Notes under the pieces: model-generated
What the model was told of the DNA's origin: nothing
The model's input: only the letters and a program-made list of their open reading frames with translations
Database searches by the model: none
From: Xylogone sp. PMI_703
Lineage: Eukaryota; Ascomycota; Leotiomycetes
Length of the DNA: 64,000 bases
Direction: 5' to 3'
Assembly (NCBI GenBank): GCA_021399445.1
Contig: JAJTUQ010000008.1
Coordinates: forward strand, 310,001-374,000
In this document: piece after piece, positions 48,646 through 60,425 of the stretch
Position numbering within the stretch: the first letter of the stretch is position 1
Layout: every line of letters starts with the position of its first letter
Program-made: the position numbers and the translations under genes

Positions 48646-48717
48646 TTTTATTGATTTTCGCTGTAAATTTCACTGAGCCGGTGGACAGGGTGAGCCGGTG
48701 GACCGGGAATTACGTTA
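48646..48717. repeat. Single end of a Fot1-like MITE
   Basis: The block reads outward to GGACCGGGAATTACGTTA, the same end as the elements at 60.7-63.0 kb, with GAGCCGGTGGAC repeated twice. Only this end is present; it truncates the GH55 pseudogene. Confidence 0.75.
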
Positions 48718-49318
48718 CTCAACATGGAGCGGCTTATGATTACCGGATGTAGAGAAGCTGCTTATCATATGATTGAGAAAAGCGGCCGAAATGCCTAGTG
48801 ACGTTGCCTTTAGTAACTGAACCCGGCTCGATGTCCACGGTAGCGTTATTGAGGAGTTCCTTTTCCGAAGGAAGTAGAGATAGATGGGGAAGTCGTTCGT
48901 TAGTGCTGATGGGCTACCTCTACCACTCACGATCCTGGTGGGTATATAGTATGCTTAGTAGATCAAGGATGGGATAGCCAAGGTATGCAACATGTTAGCA
49001 AGGAAGGTCTAGTCTACAAAGCAATAATTGAGAGTGACTTGAACCGTAATGGTACCGTCCTGCCGTGCCATGCGCGCCAATTCGTATGTCCTGCTGTAAT
49101 CATGACAAACTTCCAACATAGTGTTACTATTTAATATAACTACCACGATTAGACTCACATATCAGGAGGCCATTATTCTTTGACTGCACCCAATATATAT
49201 GTCGCGATTTCCCATCGTATGAAGGAGTCATTTCCATCTCACTTAAAGCACGTTAATCACGTTAATCACGCCAATCATCTTCGCTCAAGCATCTTCCGCG
49301 AGGAATATTACGCTTATA
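48718..49318. other. Intergenic, no gene seen
   Basis: About 600 bases with only short frames and no recognisable motif. It precedes the metalloprotease remnant. Confidence 0.4.
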
Positions 49319-50133
49319 ATGACACCATCTAAGTCTTATTTTGTTTGCATCTCCGTTTTGCTAGCTTTGTCGGCGGAGGTCACGGCTTTGGCATAGCTGT
49401 CAGTTCTGAAGTTAGTCATTGGAACCCTATTACTCAAGAGAAGATATTTTTGGTGGATTGTGACACCGCTCAAAACAACACAATCGCGACAGAAGTCCAA
49501 GCGGCAACCTCCATCATTCAAGATGCAATAGCCACTATAGCATCTATCGGCACAGATGGGCCTGAGACTCGTCGGATCCCCGAGCTCGGGTGTATCGACG
49601 TCTATGGAACAAAGGAGCAGGTCCCATGTTTGCAGGGTAAGCCCATTCTTGATTTCGTTCATTGCAAGGCTAATTGTGGGACTGCTGTGGCGACCTTCAA
49701 CAGCATGAAAATCTCTGCAACTGACAGTAACAAGGTTGTCGTCCACTGCGGTAATACTTGGAAAAAGGAAGCCATAGAGAGCGGTCATAAGGAAGCGGAC
49801 TCTGCTATGTGTGGTGAGCATACAAAGTAATACCACCCAACCGTGGCTCTTAACATGTTTCCTAACCTCCGGATAACAGTGCATACACATCCATCTTAGA
49901 AACGGAATACGAGGGCGATAAACGCTATAGCGAATCTTCGTACGCGTCCGGGGGAACTTTCCAAAATTGAGTACATATAGTCTTCTGCGATAACTGGTTC
50001 AACAATATCAATGCAACAAACCAGATTGGAGATGCAACCGTAGGCCGCTTTGTGGATAAACAAGTCACTGTCAAGTCGAAGACTCTCGTTCATGAATTGG
50101 CTCATGCGGTCAACAAAGATATCACGGGTAAAT
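49319..50133 (+). pseudogene. Secreted zinc metalloprotease pseudogene (HELAH)
   Basis: The ATG at 49319 opens a clear signal peptide (FVCISVLLALSAEVTALA), but the frame ends at a stop right after it. The mature protein continues in another frame (49398-49827), with cysteine-bearing segments CDTAQNNT, HCKANCGTAV and CGNTWKKEA. After a probable intron, a third segment (49881-50133) has CDNWFNNINAT, GDATVGRFVDK and TLVHELAHAVN; HELAH at 50091-50105 is the zinc-binding HExxH motif. A TGA at 49968 interrupts the third segment. The family is not certain (an M35-like secreted peptidase is possible). With a frameshift and a stop codon the gene is dead. Confidence 0.65.
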
Positions 50134-50139
50134 AGCACT

Positions 50140-50880
50140 CGAGAAGGCGACTCTGTTCTCTGTAATCGACTTACTATGTCAATGGCGCAACAGACATCGT
50201 CCGATGGATGCGGTCCTTCAGGCTGACGGTTGGTATACTAAGTACTAAATCAAGCTTTTTTTGGCTTAAATAATTATTGTATAAGCTTTAGTGTGTGTAG
50301 AATTCGTAGCAATTATCCTTTTTTAATTGAATTCAAATTGGGCGAGATATAGTAGTTTGAAAGGGGGTGGGTTGGGTAGGGAAACAAGTTGTTTTTGGGA
50401 AGCGCACAGACTTATGTCCACCCACTGTATATAGAGCTGTCGGAACATTGGTCCCAATATGGTAAAAGTCAAGAATTAATTGAATTAATTATCCTACGGT
50501 GCAATTACAGTACAATTTACAGTGGGAATTGCATTAGTGGATGTACCCTTGTGGTTGGATGCCATAGGTTTGAACGGATGCCCTCCGCAGTCTGCGCATA
50601 TATTTGGAAGGTTGCCGCGAAGTAGCCAGTCGGCTTATTTGAAAAGTTTTTGTCGAATCAGAGGCATGTGTTAAATTGTAGCACCGAGAATGTGAGTTCT
50701 AATTTGGGAGCAATGCAAAGTGTTCTGGCATATCTAGTGTATTAATCATACCAAGAGTCTTCTTGGTGGATGCGCGGCTCATACTGTACAACCCAGCGAG
50801 ATTGACATGGAACTTGGTCTTTAAATTTTAACCCATGTAGATCTAGTAGTTAGGATTAGTAAGATTTAACTGATGTAGAC
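50140..50880. other. Intergenic up to the right inverted repeat
   Basis: No gene is recognised in these 740 bases. The inverted repeat starts at 50881 with TCATGTAATAG; sequence to its left is unlike the left copy's inner flank. Confidence 0.45.
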
Positions 50881-53040
50881 TCATGTAATAGTTTAGTAGT
50901 TTTTAAAGTTCCAGGCATAGACCCTGTAGATTCTTACGACAACATGGAAGATTGTATTCAGTAATATGTTGTTCAGAAGGTCTGGCCATAACTCATGTAT
51001 TAGGTTACGTTACAGTTAAGCGCGGCCTGGAAGCTAATCATATGTGGAGTCTCGCAGTTGGGCGATGCAACCCCGAGTCTGAGGTCAACAATTAGCTCTG
51101 CAAATGATTAGGCATACGGAGGTACTGGCGGTACTACAGTTACATTCAACCGCGTTAGATGCCCAAGGTGTATGCATCTGCAGATGCATAAACGTCAAGG
51201 GCATACCGTTCGAATTTAGCTGGCATCTTTACTTCGTCTGGTAAATGGCTACCAATGCAGTGCTGCACTACCAGTAGCTATTAGCCAAGACAATTCTTTC
51301 AACCAGCCACTAGCATACCAGCTACTGGCGAATGCAGGTATGAATAGAGTCAATGCACGATACAAGGTGTCCGCTTGAGGGAACTATCCACTGGCTGGTA
51401 TGTTCACTAATCGATATAGGCATACGGCACACATCGCAAGTACCCCAGCTAGTTCGCAGCCATGTGCGCTGGAGACATGACGGTAGTGGAAGGTGGTTTA
51501 GGGCACTGGATAATACGGAGCATCCCGTATACGAGCTGTGTAGCTCTAGTGCTTACGTAGGAGTGTCAGCGATAACGTTAAGCATTTACTTTCCTCCACA
51601 ACCAAGCCTTGCCAAGGCGATATCTCGATGCTCACATATTCAGCGTAGGTAGTCCCAAGTGTCTAGAATGCCGTCCGCGCGCCTTATCAGGGCCCTAGAC
51701 TCAACAGACTCTAGACATGCATGCAAATTCAGGCACTTTTACGAGCTAGATGGTGAGATTCTTGAGCATGAAACGGGCGTCCAGGTGGGTCGGCCCGTAA
51801 CAATTGCTGTGGTATCTCATATTTACCGGGATTGCGCCAAGAGGATTGTCTACAGAGACGGGTGAGATTATACTACTCGATTCACAACATAGAATGAGTT
51901 AGGTGAAAGGCTCCTAGAATGTTATATGGGAAAACTATTCTGCAAGCAACAATTTCGATGCTACAGTACAATAACACCCTACAGTGTATGTCATCTAGTT
52001 CCTTACTGTACAAGGCCTAGGGCAACAGGGTCTGCAGCAGGCTTATTCAGCGCCTTTCCGGCAAATTTGAGATTACGGTATCAAGGAACCGTCAAGGAAC
52101 GCACCGTCTAATCAAGGTTGGACCAGGTAGTACCGTCAGATTGTCCTCTAGTCAGAACTCTGCCACCGGGCGGTAAGAGCTTGGCTGGCATGGCACTTCT
52201 GCCTTTTCAGTGAAATCATCTGGACCACTGAAATACTGACATTCCTGCATAATCGTCTAAGGGAGCAGCTCAGTAGGGACGTAGGAGCGCCCTGCAGAGG
52301 TTTCACTCAGCCTGTGTTAGCCTCTGTGGCGTCGACAAAACGGATTTACGGGACAGCGAGATTTCGAGAGCCCAGCGGGTGTCGAGAGGAGATCTATTGA
52401 TTGGCCACGCTTGTTGCTCTCGTAAGCTGCACCTCAACGTAACTTAGGGGATCTACATTTGTCAGTGATGATGATGATACGCACAGTTGTGTTGGATCAG
52501 TCACTCCCGCGGATTAACTATCCCCGAGCCCCGCTAAGCTTGATTGTCTTCGTTGAGGTCTAGGCGTTTTGCGGGCTCTACTCCATGGAGAAATTTCCAA
52601 GCTACTGGTAGCGGAATTGACCCCTTATGGAGTAAGAAAGCTGGTGACTTAAGATTGGGAATTCCTCTGGCCTGTATGGCGTAATATCGTTCTCTTGAGG
52701 TTCAAGGCCCTTATTGAGATAGTCGACAAGGTGGTTTTGCTTTGCTAAAAGATGCGACAAATTTTACTAGATGGGTCGCACCGGTTACACATATAGAGTA
52801 GAATAAGATCTACATTGGAAACACGACTAAAGTAACCGCATTCTGTAGTACCTATTAGCCTGTCGACCGTATATTGTGCCTGGTCTAATGCATCTCTTTC
52901 CTAGTAGGGAAGCATTCGCGGAATTACCAGTAACACACCTCTAGTGCTTATTATGTATAAATCTGCAATCTAGAGACCATAAAACGTGCTTAATCTACCT
53001 AGATCTTCGGTTTTGCTTGGGGTTTACATCTGCTAGTTCC
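50881..53040. other. Gene-free part of the right inverted repeat
   Basis: Identical to 16721-18880 in reverse. It holds short frames at 51353-51652 and 51659-51865 that I do not recognise, and the presumed promoter of the AflR-like gene nearest 53125. Confidence 0.5.
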
Positions 53041-53125
53041 TTATTACTGTGCCCCTTCCCAACGTCCATCTAGTAGCCTGTCCATTACGAACCTGTCACA
53101 TTGCAATCCTTTTCGAACCCTAGCC

Positions 53126-54508
53126 ATGCCTTCATCCTCTGGCAGCTCCGGCGCTGGCAGTACCACTGCTCCTGCAGCACCCAAACTGCGTGACAGTTGC
53201 GAGGCCTGCGCAGCTTCCAAGGTGAGGTGTAATAAAGTTAAACCGTCATGTTTCCGTTGCACAAAGCGTGGACTCAATTGTGAGTATCTGGCTACCAAGC
53301 GGGTGGGACGCAAGCATTATAGTCGACCCAGCGTTAGCGACAGAAGTAATACTCCTACTAGTACTGCAAATACAATTAATGTGACCCAGTCGCCGTCAAT
53401 AAGTGACTGGTTTGTCTCTAATTCAGCAATTCCACAATCTGATGGTTTGCCTTCGCCAAGCGTTACCGATCCTTCTTCTCTCAAACAGACATCTGGAGCT
53501 TCCTCGGATATCTTCTCAAATGCCTTCTCCCCGGAGGGCCAGTCCTTGACCTCTGTTATCACCGACCTGACCAGCGAGCTGGACGATTTTTTTACCCTCA
53601 CCACCGAACTCGACGACTTCCTCGCCGCGCCATTGGCCCTATCCGTGCCAGACACGTCTGACAGCGATATCCTAAGCCAGGTACGGTTTTTCTCATCTGC
53701 AGGTGCAGGTGCAGGTACAGACAGCGGCAGCAGCAACTGCACGACCACGTTTCTCGACGTATTCCCTGGTTTTCAAGACACCGTTTCTGAGCTGTCCTCA
53801 CTCTCCAGGCCCCGCTCTCCTCTGAACCGCAGCCCCTCCACTAGCGACTCATGTGGGTGTCTCTTCCAGGCCCTCGATCTCATGAAACAGCTTTTTCCGG
53901 ATTCAAGCGCCTGCAGCATATCTACACCCCAGGGGGCTGACAAGCCTGCAGCCCTGCCAACGATCCAGGCCGTTATAGCTAAGAACGAAGCTACCATCAT
54001 AGCTGTGGGTACCATGCTGCAGTGCTCGTGTTCCCAGGACGGCTACCTGCTCGCCATCATCTCCCTCATCGTATTCAAGGTGCTAGGCTGGTACGCTGCA
54101 GCGGCACGCAAAACACCCTCTTCCACCGACTCCAGCAGCGGTTCGCGGAGTCCCAGCGTCTCCAGCATGCGCCAGTCACCACATTCGGAACAGGTACTAC
54201 AGAACCCGGCCATTGTCGGCAGTTACTGCCTCGACGGCGAGGACGGAGCGCGAATGGCAGCCCAGCTCGTCCTCAGCGAGCTGCACTGTGTCCGGCGCTT
54301 AGTCAACCAGCTCTCATCGAAGCTCAAGGTGCAGGTGGTAAGGAAGGGTGGAGGGGCAGATACTTCGAATAGCTCGGGCTGTGTGGGTGCGGACAGCGAG
54401 ACTGCATTGCCGCTTTCGGCGGTGATGTTAAGTCAGCTAGAAGTCGATTTAAGGAAGCGGCTCAGAACGCTGTCGTCGGAGATTGTGGAGTTTTTGAGGA
54501 GAGAGTGA
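53126..54508 (+). CDS. AflR-like Zn2Cys6 transcription factor (right copy)
   Basis: The same 460-aa protein as the left copy: Zn2Cys6 cluster at residues 25-52 (RDSCEACAASKVRCNKVK), a basic linker, a Ser-rich middle and the AflR-type C-terminal region with CGCLFQALDLMKQ. It is uninterrupted and intron-free. A pogo element begins about 170 bases after the stop codon, so the 3' untranslated region may end in or near the transposon. Since this copy seems to be the ancestral one, the regulator may originally have sat at the right border of the cluster. Confidence 0.92.
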   Translation: MPSSSGSSGAGSTTAPAAPKLRDSCEACAASKVRCNKVKPSCFRCTKRGLNCEYLATKRVGRKHYSRPSVSDRSNTPTSTANTINVTQSPSISDWFVSNSAIPQSDGLPSPSVTDPSSLKQTSGASSDIFSNAFSPEGQSLTSVITDLTSELDDFFTLTTELDDFLAAPLALSVPDTSDSDILSQVRFFSSAGAGAGTDSGSSNCTTTFLDVFPGFQDTVSELSSLSRPRSPLNRSPSTSDSCGCLFQALDLMKQLFPDSSACSISTPQGADKPAALPTIQAVIAKNEATIIAVGTMLQCSCSQDGYLLAIISLIVFKVLGWYAAAARKTPSSTDSSSGSRSPSVSSMRQSPHSEQVLQNPAIVGSYCLDGEDGARMAAQLVLSELHCVRRLVNQLSSKLKVQVVRKGGGADTSNSSGCVGADSETALPLSAVMLSQLEVDLRKRLRTLSSEIVEFLRRE

Positions 54509-55584
54509 AGTGGAGGGGTTAGGGGGAACAAGCGGTCCGAAGCCAGCTGGCTTGGTCATTGCCGAGTATCAGCTTTAGAATACCCAGACGCTCTACCACG
54601 AAACTCGAATAAAGGATTGATTGGTTTGATTTACTCATGGATATCTGGTTTAGTTTATAGAATACCCAACTGCTTCTGGCGGTTACATACTCGTATTCCC
54701 GGCAACTTTCCCACTTTTTTTACCCCCACCACCACACTTCAACCACCGATATGAAAGTCAACAAAGCTTCAATTCAAGAGGCGATTGCAGATTTGAAATC
54801 GCAAAAAAAGCCTAATTTTAGTACTACAGCTAAAAAGTATAGCCTTGAGCGCACCACCCTCGCAAAGCGATATAACGGTCAACACACCTCCATGAAGATT
54901 GCCATGTCTACCCATAGACAACGACTTAATAACGCCCAAGAGAGTGTTCTAATCAAGCATATCAACTACCTTACCGACTGGGGAATGCCTCCGACCAGTC
55001 AGATCGTTCATAATTTGGCGGAGGAGATCATACAAGGGCTTGTCGGGAAGAACTGGGTGGGGGAATTTGTGAAGCGCCACAAGGAGGAGATTACAAGTGT
55101 TTATTTGCGAAATATGGATTATCATAAGGTCAAATCCGAATACAAACCGATATTTGAGCATTTCTATCAATTAGTTAAGTATTGTTTCATGTGTTATAAG
55201 CTAGTATATGTCCTAATAGTCAATTATTAACCGAAGTCCATGTAGTTATCCTCTGGTATCGAAAAACATCGCATTCGGCCTGAAAACATATACAATATCG
55301 ATGAAAAGGGGTTCTTGCTTGGATTTATGAAGTCTTCTAAACGAATTATGACGGTTCAGGCCCTTAAATCCGGTAGAGTTCATAGTGCGCAAGATGAGAG
55401 TAGAGAGTTCCTTACTATATTGGCATGCATTTCAGCGACCGGGAAAGCTCTCCCACCAGGCCTTATATATCAAGGGGAGTCAGAAGACCTTCGATCTAAT
55501 TGGGTAGAAGACCTGAAACCTGGTAGTAAGGCCTTTTTTACTACTTCAGCTAATGGGTGGAGTTGTGACGCATTGGGCTACCAA

Positions 55585-58341
55585 CAGGCTGGCGAATCTA
55601 TCTACCAATATAGATGACATGTAAATGTAGGTAGATGTAGATCTACATCTATCTACTCTACCAGACCACTCCTTAGTCATCTATCTATCTACTAGAGGTG
55701 GTGGTAGATAGACGAAAAATAGATAGATGCCAAGACTTTAGGCTAAACGACGGAAGTACGCGCACGCGTATCTATACTTGTAATCTGCTAGGACACATTC
55801 ACAATTATATGTATCAGTACTTAAGATGCCCCTTTTTTTCTTTTTTTTTTTTCTTTTTTTGAAATGTCATCTCACACAGGCTTATTACTTAGTCAATCCA
55901 CGGATCTCAATAACTCCTCCGAGATATCGAGTCAGCTAGATCATTCGCTAGGTTCACGATCCATCGCCACGGTGATTAAAGACTGGGACGCGGTTCCTCA
56001 ATCCATCCGCGAAGCTTGGGTCCTCTCGACTCGGACTGGAATAACTACTGGCTGGTTCTGGACTCATGGCTATGATGTCCGATCTAGATCCACAAGCGGT
56101 CATTCTGGCCCCCCAAGCTGGCTCTGCTGTCACTGCATTGAACATAAGATTCATAAACCAAAAGCCTATGTCTCATCGAATACTTGGAATATCGAAAGCC
56201 ATCTTGGCAAGGCTCACGGCATCTTTCATCCGGACCCGTCCAGGGCCAAGCGTCGTCTACCGGAGCGACCCCTAAATCAACAGAGTATCCACGATTTCAC
56301 GGTAAAAAAAGAGGAGGAGGGACGACTTCCATGACGAACTAGTCAGCCGATTCGACAAGACAACATTCCAACGATTAGTTGTGCAGCGGATTACAGATGC
56401 CAACCTACCTTTCCGTGTTTCGAAGCATGGGGGACTTCATAAGGTCCTCAATTACCTCAATCCCTTGGTTCACCAGACGTCAGCCAATCTTACGCACGAG
56501 ACAATCCGGTCGAGTATCCTCGATGAGTTTCACACCTACAAGGCTCATATCATCGAGACACTGTTACGCAGCCCAAGTCAGGTGCATATTGCTTTCGATG
56601 GCTGGACCTCGCGTAATCGGCATTCGTTCTTCGTGGTAAATGCCTGTTTCCTCGATGAAGAGACATTCCAGCCTCGAAAGATCCTGCTTGGACTGCCAAA
56701 TGTTACGGTCGCTCATACGGGGGAGAATATTGCCACGGCGATTCTCGAGGTTCTCGAGGAGTTCGAGCTAGTTCAGCGTAAGAAAGTCGGATACTTCATT
56801 CTCGATAATGCCTCGAGCAACGATCGAGCAGTCGAGGCGCTCGGTCAGAGACTTGGATGGCAGGATCCGGGCAGTCGGAGAATACGATGTTTTGGGCATA
56901 TTCTTCAAATTGTAGCCATGGGTTTTCTCTCTACCAACGATAGCGATCTCCTCGAAGAAGACATTGACCCAGATGACTTCAGCAGGTGGAGCAAGAGAGG
57001 TCCAGTTGGCAAACTACACAACCTGGTAGTTTGGATTCATCGATCGAATAAAGCAACAACCCTCCTGCGTCGCTTACAAGAGAATGATGCCGATAAGAGC
57101 TATCCTGGTATTCTCGATGTCGTTCTCGATAACGACACGCGTTGGTTCTCGCAATACTATATGATCGAGCGAACCATCAAGCTCCGACCCTACCTCGAAG
57201 AACTGATTCATGAGACAATCCAAATAAATCGAAAGCCATTACGATCGCGGTCAAAATCCAACGAGCCGCGTGGTCTCTTTCCTTCGTGTCTAGAAGAAGA
57301 AAATCTGCTCACCGATATGGATTGGGAAGCTCTCGGTTGGTTTCGGGATATCCTTGCGATGTTCGATTCCTGCCTTTTGCGGCTCGAAGGAGATAATCAA
57401 GCGCGGCTTCGAAAAGGTGGCACTGAGGCACAATATGGCAATATCTGGCAGGTTGCTATTGCTTATGAGTTTCTCCTTACAACGCTAGAGAAAGCAAAGA
57501 TCACTGCAGCAAGTCGGCCAGAGCCTGGCTACCATTCCTCCTGTATCAACTCTGCCTGGACCAAGCTTAACAAGTATTACGCAAAGCTTGATGAGACGCC
57601 GGTTTATTATGCGGCCACTGTTCTTCATCCGGGCATACAATGGACGTTTCTAGCAAAAGCCTACGGCGAAAGGGAGGACTGGCTCAGCAGGGCTCGTCAC
57701 CTCGTCCAGTCACTATGGGAGGAGGAATATCGCGACCTCCCAGTTCAGTGGGAGATTGCCAGTAGTAATCTCCCTGCTGCAGTCAGAGCATGGGAAGACA
57801 ATCCATTTGACACATTCCAAGATGAGCTTATCTCATCAACGAAGCATGAGAATGAGTCATTTACCGACGAATTCGAGAGATGGCTATCCACCAAGCAAGA
57901 TATATATACCGAGCAAGACAACTTGTCCAAATACTGGTCTGCTAAGCGGTTTTTATTTCCTCGGGTGACTAGAATGGCGATTGAGAACTTGTCAGTCCCT
58001 GCAATGGCTGCTGAATGTGAGAGGACGTTTTCCTCCGCTGGCAGCATGGTCACTCCTAGACGGTCCCGTTTAGATGCAAGCACAATTGCCACTGCCCAGA
58101 CGGTAAGATCGTGGTTAAGAGCCGGGCTGCTCGACGGATACGACGGGCTACTCAAGGAGATCACTGATGATATGGTTGAGGTACAGTAGCTTAGTAATAC
58201 AAAGTCTGGATATAGATAGATCGTCTATCTATATCTACATGTAGCCTACATCTATCTATCTACATGGTGGGTGCTGACTAAGCATCTATATCTATCTACA
58301 TAAGGTGCTGGTAGATAGATGTAGATAGATTCGCCAGCCTG
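55585..58341 (+). mobile_element. hAT transposon nested in pogo (right copy)
   Basis: The ends CAGGCTGGCGAATCTATCTA and its reverse complement are flanked by 8-bp duplications GCTACCAA at 55577-55584 and 58342-58349. ATCTATCTAC-type motifs are arrayed inside both ends. The size is 2757 bp. Confidence 0.94.
55864..58189 (+). pseudogene. hAT transposase (right copy, one frameshift)
   Basis: A BED-like zinc finger (WLCCHCIEHK) is at 55864-56334 and the catalytic and dimerisation part at 56381-58189, with FDGWTSRN, LDNASSND and ERTFSSAGSMVTPRRSRLDA. The two parts are separated by a single-base frame change at the A7 run near 56303. No GT-AG intron that joins the frames was found. It would be nearly full length if the frameshift were repaired or bypassed by slippage. 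Confidence 0.8.
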
Positions 58342-59580
58342 GCTACCAATGGCTAAAACAAGTATTTGAGCCTCATACTAGAGCTCAAGCTAATGGAAGA
58401 TATCGTCTACCTATTGTTGATGGACATTCTAGCCACGTTAATATGCGTTTTATCGATTTTGCGGACAGCCATAAGATAATTGTGATGGTTCTCCCACCTC
58501 ATACCACACATCGCTTACAACCTCTAGATGTTGGCTTATTCCTTCCATTAGCTTTAGCCTATTCGGACGAACAGGATAAGCTAATGCAAGATGGAAATGG
58601 AAGGGTTTCTATGTCGAAAGCTCTATTTTGGGGCATGTTTTGGCCTTCCTGGCTACAAAGTTTCACAGTGGAGAATATCACTTCAGCCTTTGAGAAGACT
58701 GGCATATGGCCAATTGAACCCTCTACGGTTATTAAAAAGGTATTTCCAAAGCCAGATACACCTTGTATAACAAGCCAACCAATCCCAGAAACTCCTATAA
58801 CATGTAGGGGTATTCGACGTATGCAAAAGTTGAATATGCGTAGCCCCTCTTCCACTAAGTTACAGCATATCATGAACGCTAATTATAAGCTCTCAGCAGA
58901 GCTCAGTATTGCTCAACACTCTAATAGAGGCTTAATTAGAGCTCTAAACTTACAGAAAAAGAAGAGCGCACGCTCTCAACGTCTTAATCTCTTGGGGAGA
59001 AGGTAGGTGAAGCTCAGTGGTTAGTACTGAAGATGTCCTGAAAGCTAAAGCCTTATTAGCTGAAAAGGAGGCCCAGGAAGAAGCCAAAAGGGAAGCTACG
59101 ATAGCTAAAAGGCTATAAACGTGAACAATTAGAAGCGGAGAAGGTTAGAAAGCAATTGGAGTGACAGCTAGTTAAAGAGCAAAAAGCTAAAGAAGCTCTA
59201 CTTAAAAAGCAAGCCAGGGAAGAAGCGCAAATGCGGAGAGCCTTGGAAAGGCAGCTCCTGGCCACTCAAAGGAAGGTTAAGAAGGCTGCTACACGCAGGA
59301 AAGCTGCACCAAAGGCTTCCTAAGTGGGTATTACAGTGTGGTTAGCACAGGTGGGGTATGGAGGCGATTTTCATCGGGCGCGCAATTACATAACAACATT
59401 ACGTAATATATAATATTTAAAGAGTGTATTGTATTCTACATATTATAATATAGCTAATATATTAATTTCAAAGCAATTGGAGCTTTCGTTGTTGAGTTAT
59501 AATATTAAGAAGTGTGGTGGTGTTCATTCCGAAAGTGGGAAATTTGCCGGAGTGGGAAGTTGCCGGGAAAACGAGTAACC

Positions 59581-60425
59581 GAGGTTGACCAACGGTTTCT
59601 ATTGCTCCACCCGAAAATTAGCCGAACACTTGAAAAGCCTCCAATCAAGAAGTATACACTCATGGCAATCCCTAGGCATACTATTGACGCGCTGGAGTCT
59701 GTGGCCCTAGCTGTCTTACCATAGTCTTCGACTCTTACAGGATAATAGAAGGGATAATCGCTCAACCAGTCACACTAAATCAGAATCAAACGATGATTTC
59801 AGCCGGACAAAAGAAAAATTCGCTTAATTCTACTCATGCTTTAAGGTGTTAAGGGCCAGGTGTAAAGGGGGTGTTACGCCCACCAGGGGGGAATGCAGCC
59901 CCAGCGAAGGGACCTCGCCTAGGACATTCACGTGACCATTGTACAGTATAAAGTAGAGCTTAAGCTTAACGATGTAAGGGACAAGATTTAGTCTGTGGAA
60001 TGTATGAGAGACACCTGCGCACACCCTTCGTCTTGCCTGTGATTCGCTGTCGACCACCCCGGGATGCTCATCCCCTAACATAAGGCTTGCGATCAAACCA
60101 GCACTTTAATTTTAATTCCCATAAGCTGAATACACGAAGAAAATGTGACATTGGCCAGATTCAGTACGCTCATTGTCACTAATTAACACGTCAGAAAACG
60201 AAGAAATATAGAGCTAAACCAAATCTCTGAAGTCCTCGAAAACAAGCTCTAGCGATGGCTTCTAGAATTACTTTCTCCTCTCATCAATCCCTTAAGACAA
60301 GAGAAAACCTTCTTCATCGTAGGATTAGGTAGATTCCATGACCACAATACTCTCCTAAATTTTGAATATAATTGAGCATATAGATTACTGTTGTACGAGA
60401 CAGAGTGCTTTGTGTTATGATATTC
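59581..60425. other. Intergenic, no gene seen
   Basis: About 850 bases after the pogo terminus. Short frames show no known domain. Confidence 0.4.

Larger units (their letters stand above)
50881..58789 (+). repeat. Right copy of the 7.9-kb inverted repeat
   Basis: It mirrors 10972-18880. The three longest open frames (460, 602 and 159 codons) are identical in the two copies. In this copy the pogo element is complete to its far terminal repeat, so this appears to be the source and the left one a truncated copy. Confidence 0.95.
54751..59006 (+). pseudogene. pogo/Fot1 transposase interrupted by hAT
   Basis: The N-terminal HTH (SIQEAIADLKSQKKPNFSTT, then ERTTLAKRY) and CENP-B-like DNA-binding half run to about 55172. 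A probable intron (GTTAAG donor to TAG at about 55249) leads to the DDE domain with YNIDEKGF, LTILACISATGKALPPGLIY and SANGWSCDALGY. The hAT then interrupts it. It resumes as QANGRYRLPIVDGHSSHVN and PPHTTHRLQPLDVGLF with FEKTGIWPIEP. Removing the hAT and one 8-bp duplication gives a continuous frame, so this gene was active until the hAT landed. The C-terminal tail is decayed after 59006. Confidence 0.85.
54681..59580 (+). mobile_element. pogo/Fot1-type element split by a hAT (right copy)
   Basis: Inverted ends: GGTTACATACTCGTATTCCC leading to GGCAACTTTCCCAC (54681-54714), and GTGGGAAGTTGCCGGGAAAA ending in CGAGTAACC (59552-59580). The transposase lies at 54751-55617 and 58350-59006, with a 2757-bp hAT element plus target duplication between. 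The left end also follows the AflR-like gene closely. The exact terminal bases are approximate. Confidence 0.85.

Noticed and set aside
49336..49890. 184-codon minus-strand frame
   Set aside because: The plus strand shows a signal peptide and metalloprotease motifs; the minus frame has none.
51353..51865. Two adjacent open frames of 99 and 68 codons, present in both inverted-repeat arms
   Set aside because: No recognisable domain; identity between arms only reflects the recent duplication, so conservation is not evidence of coding.
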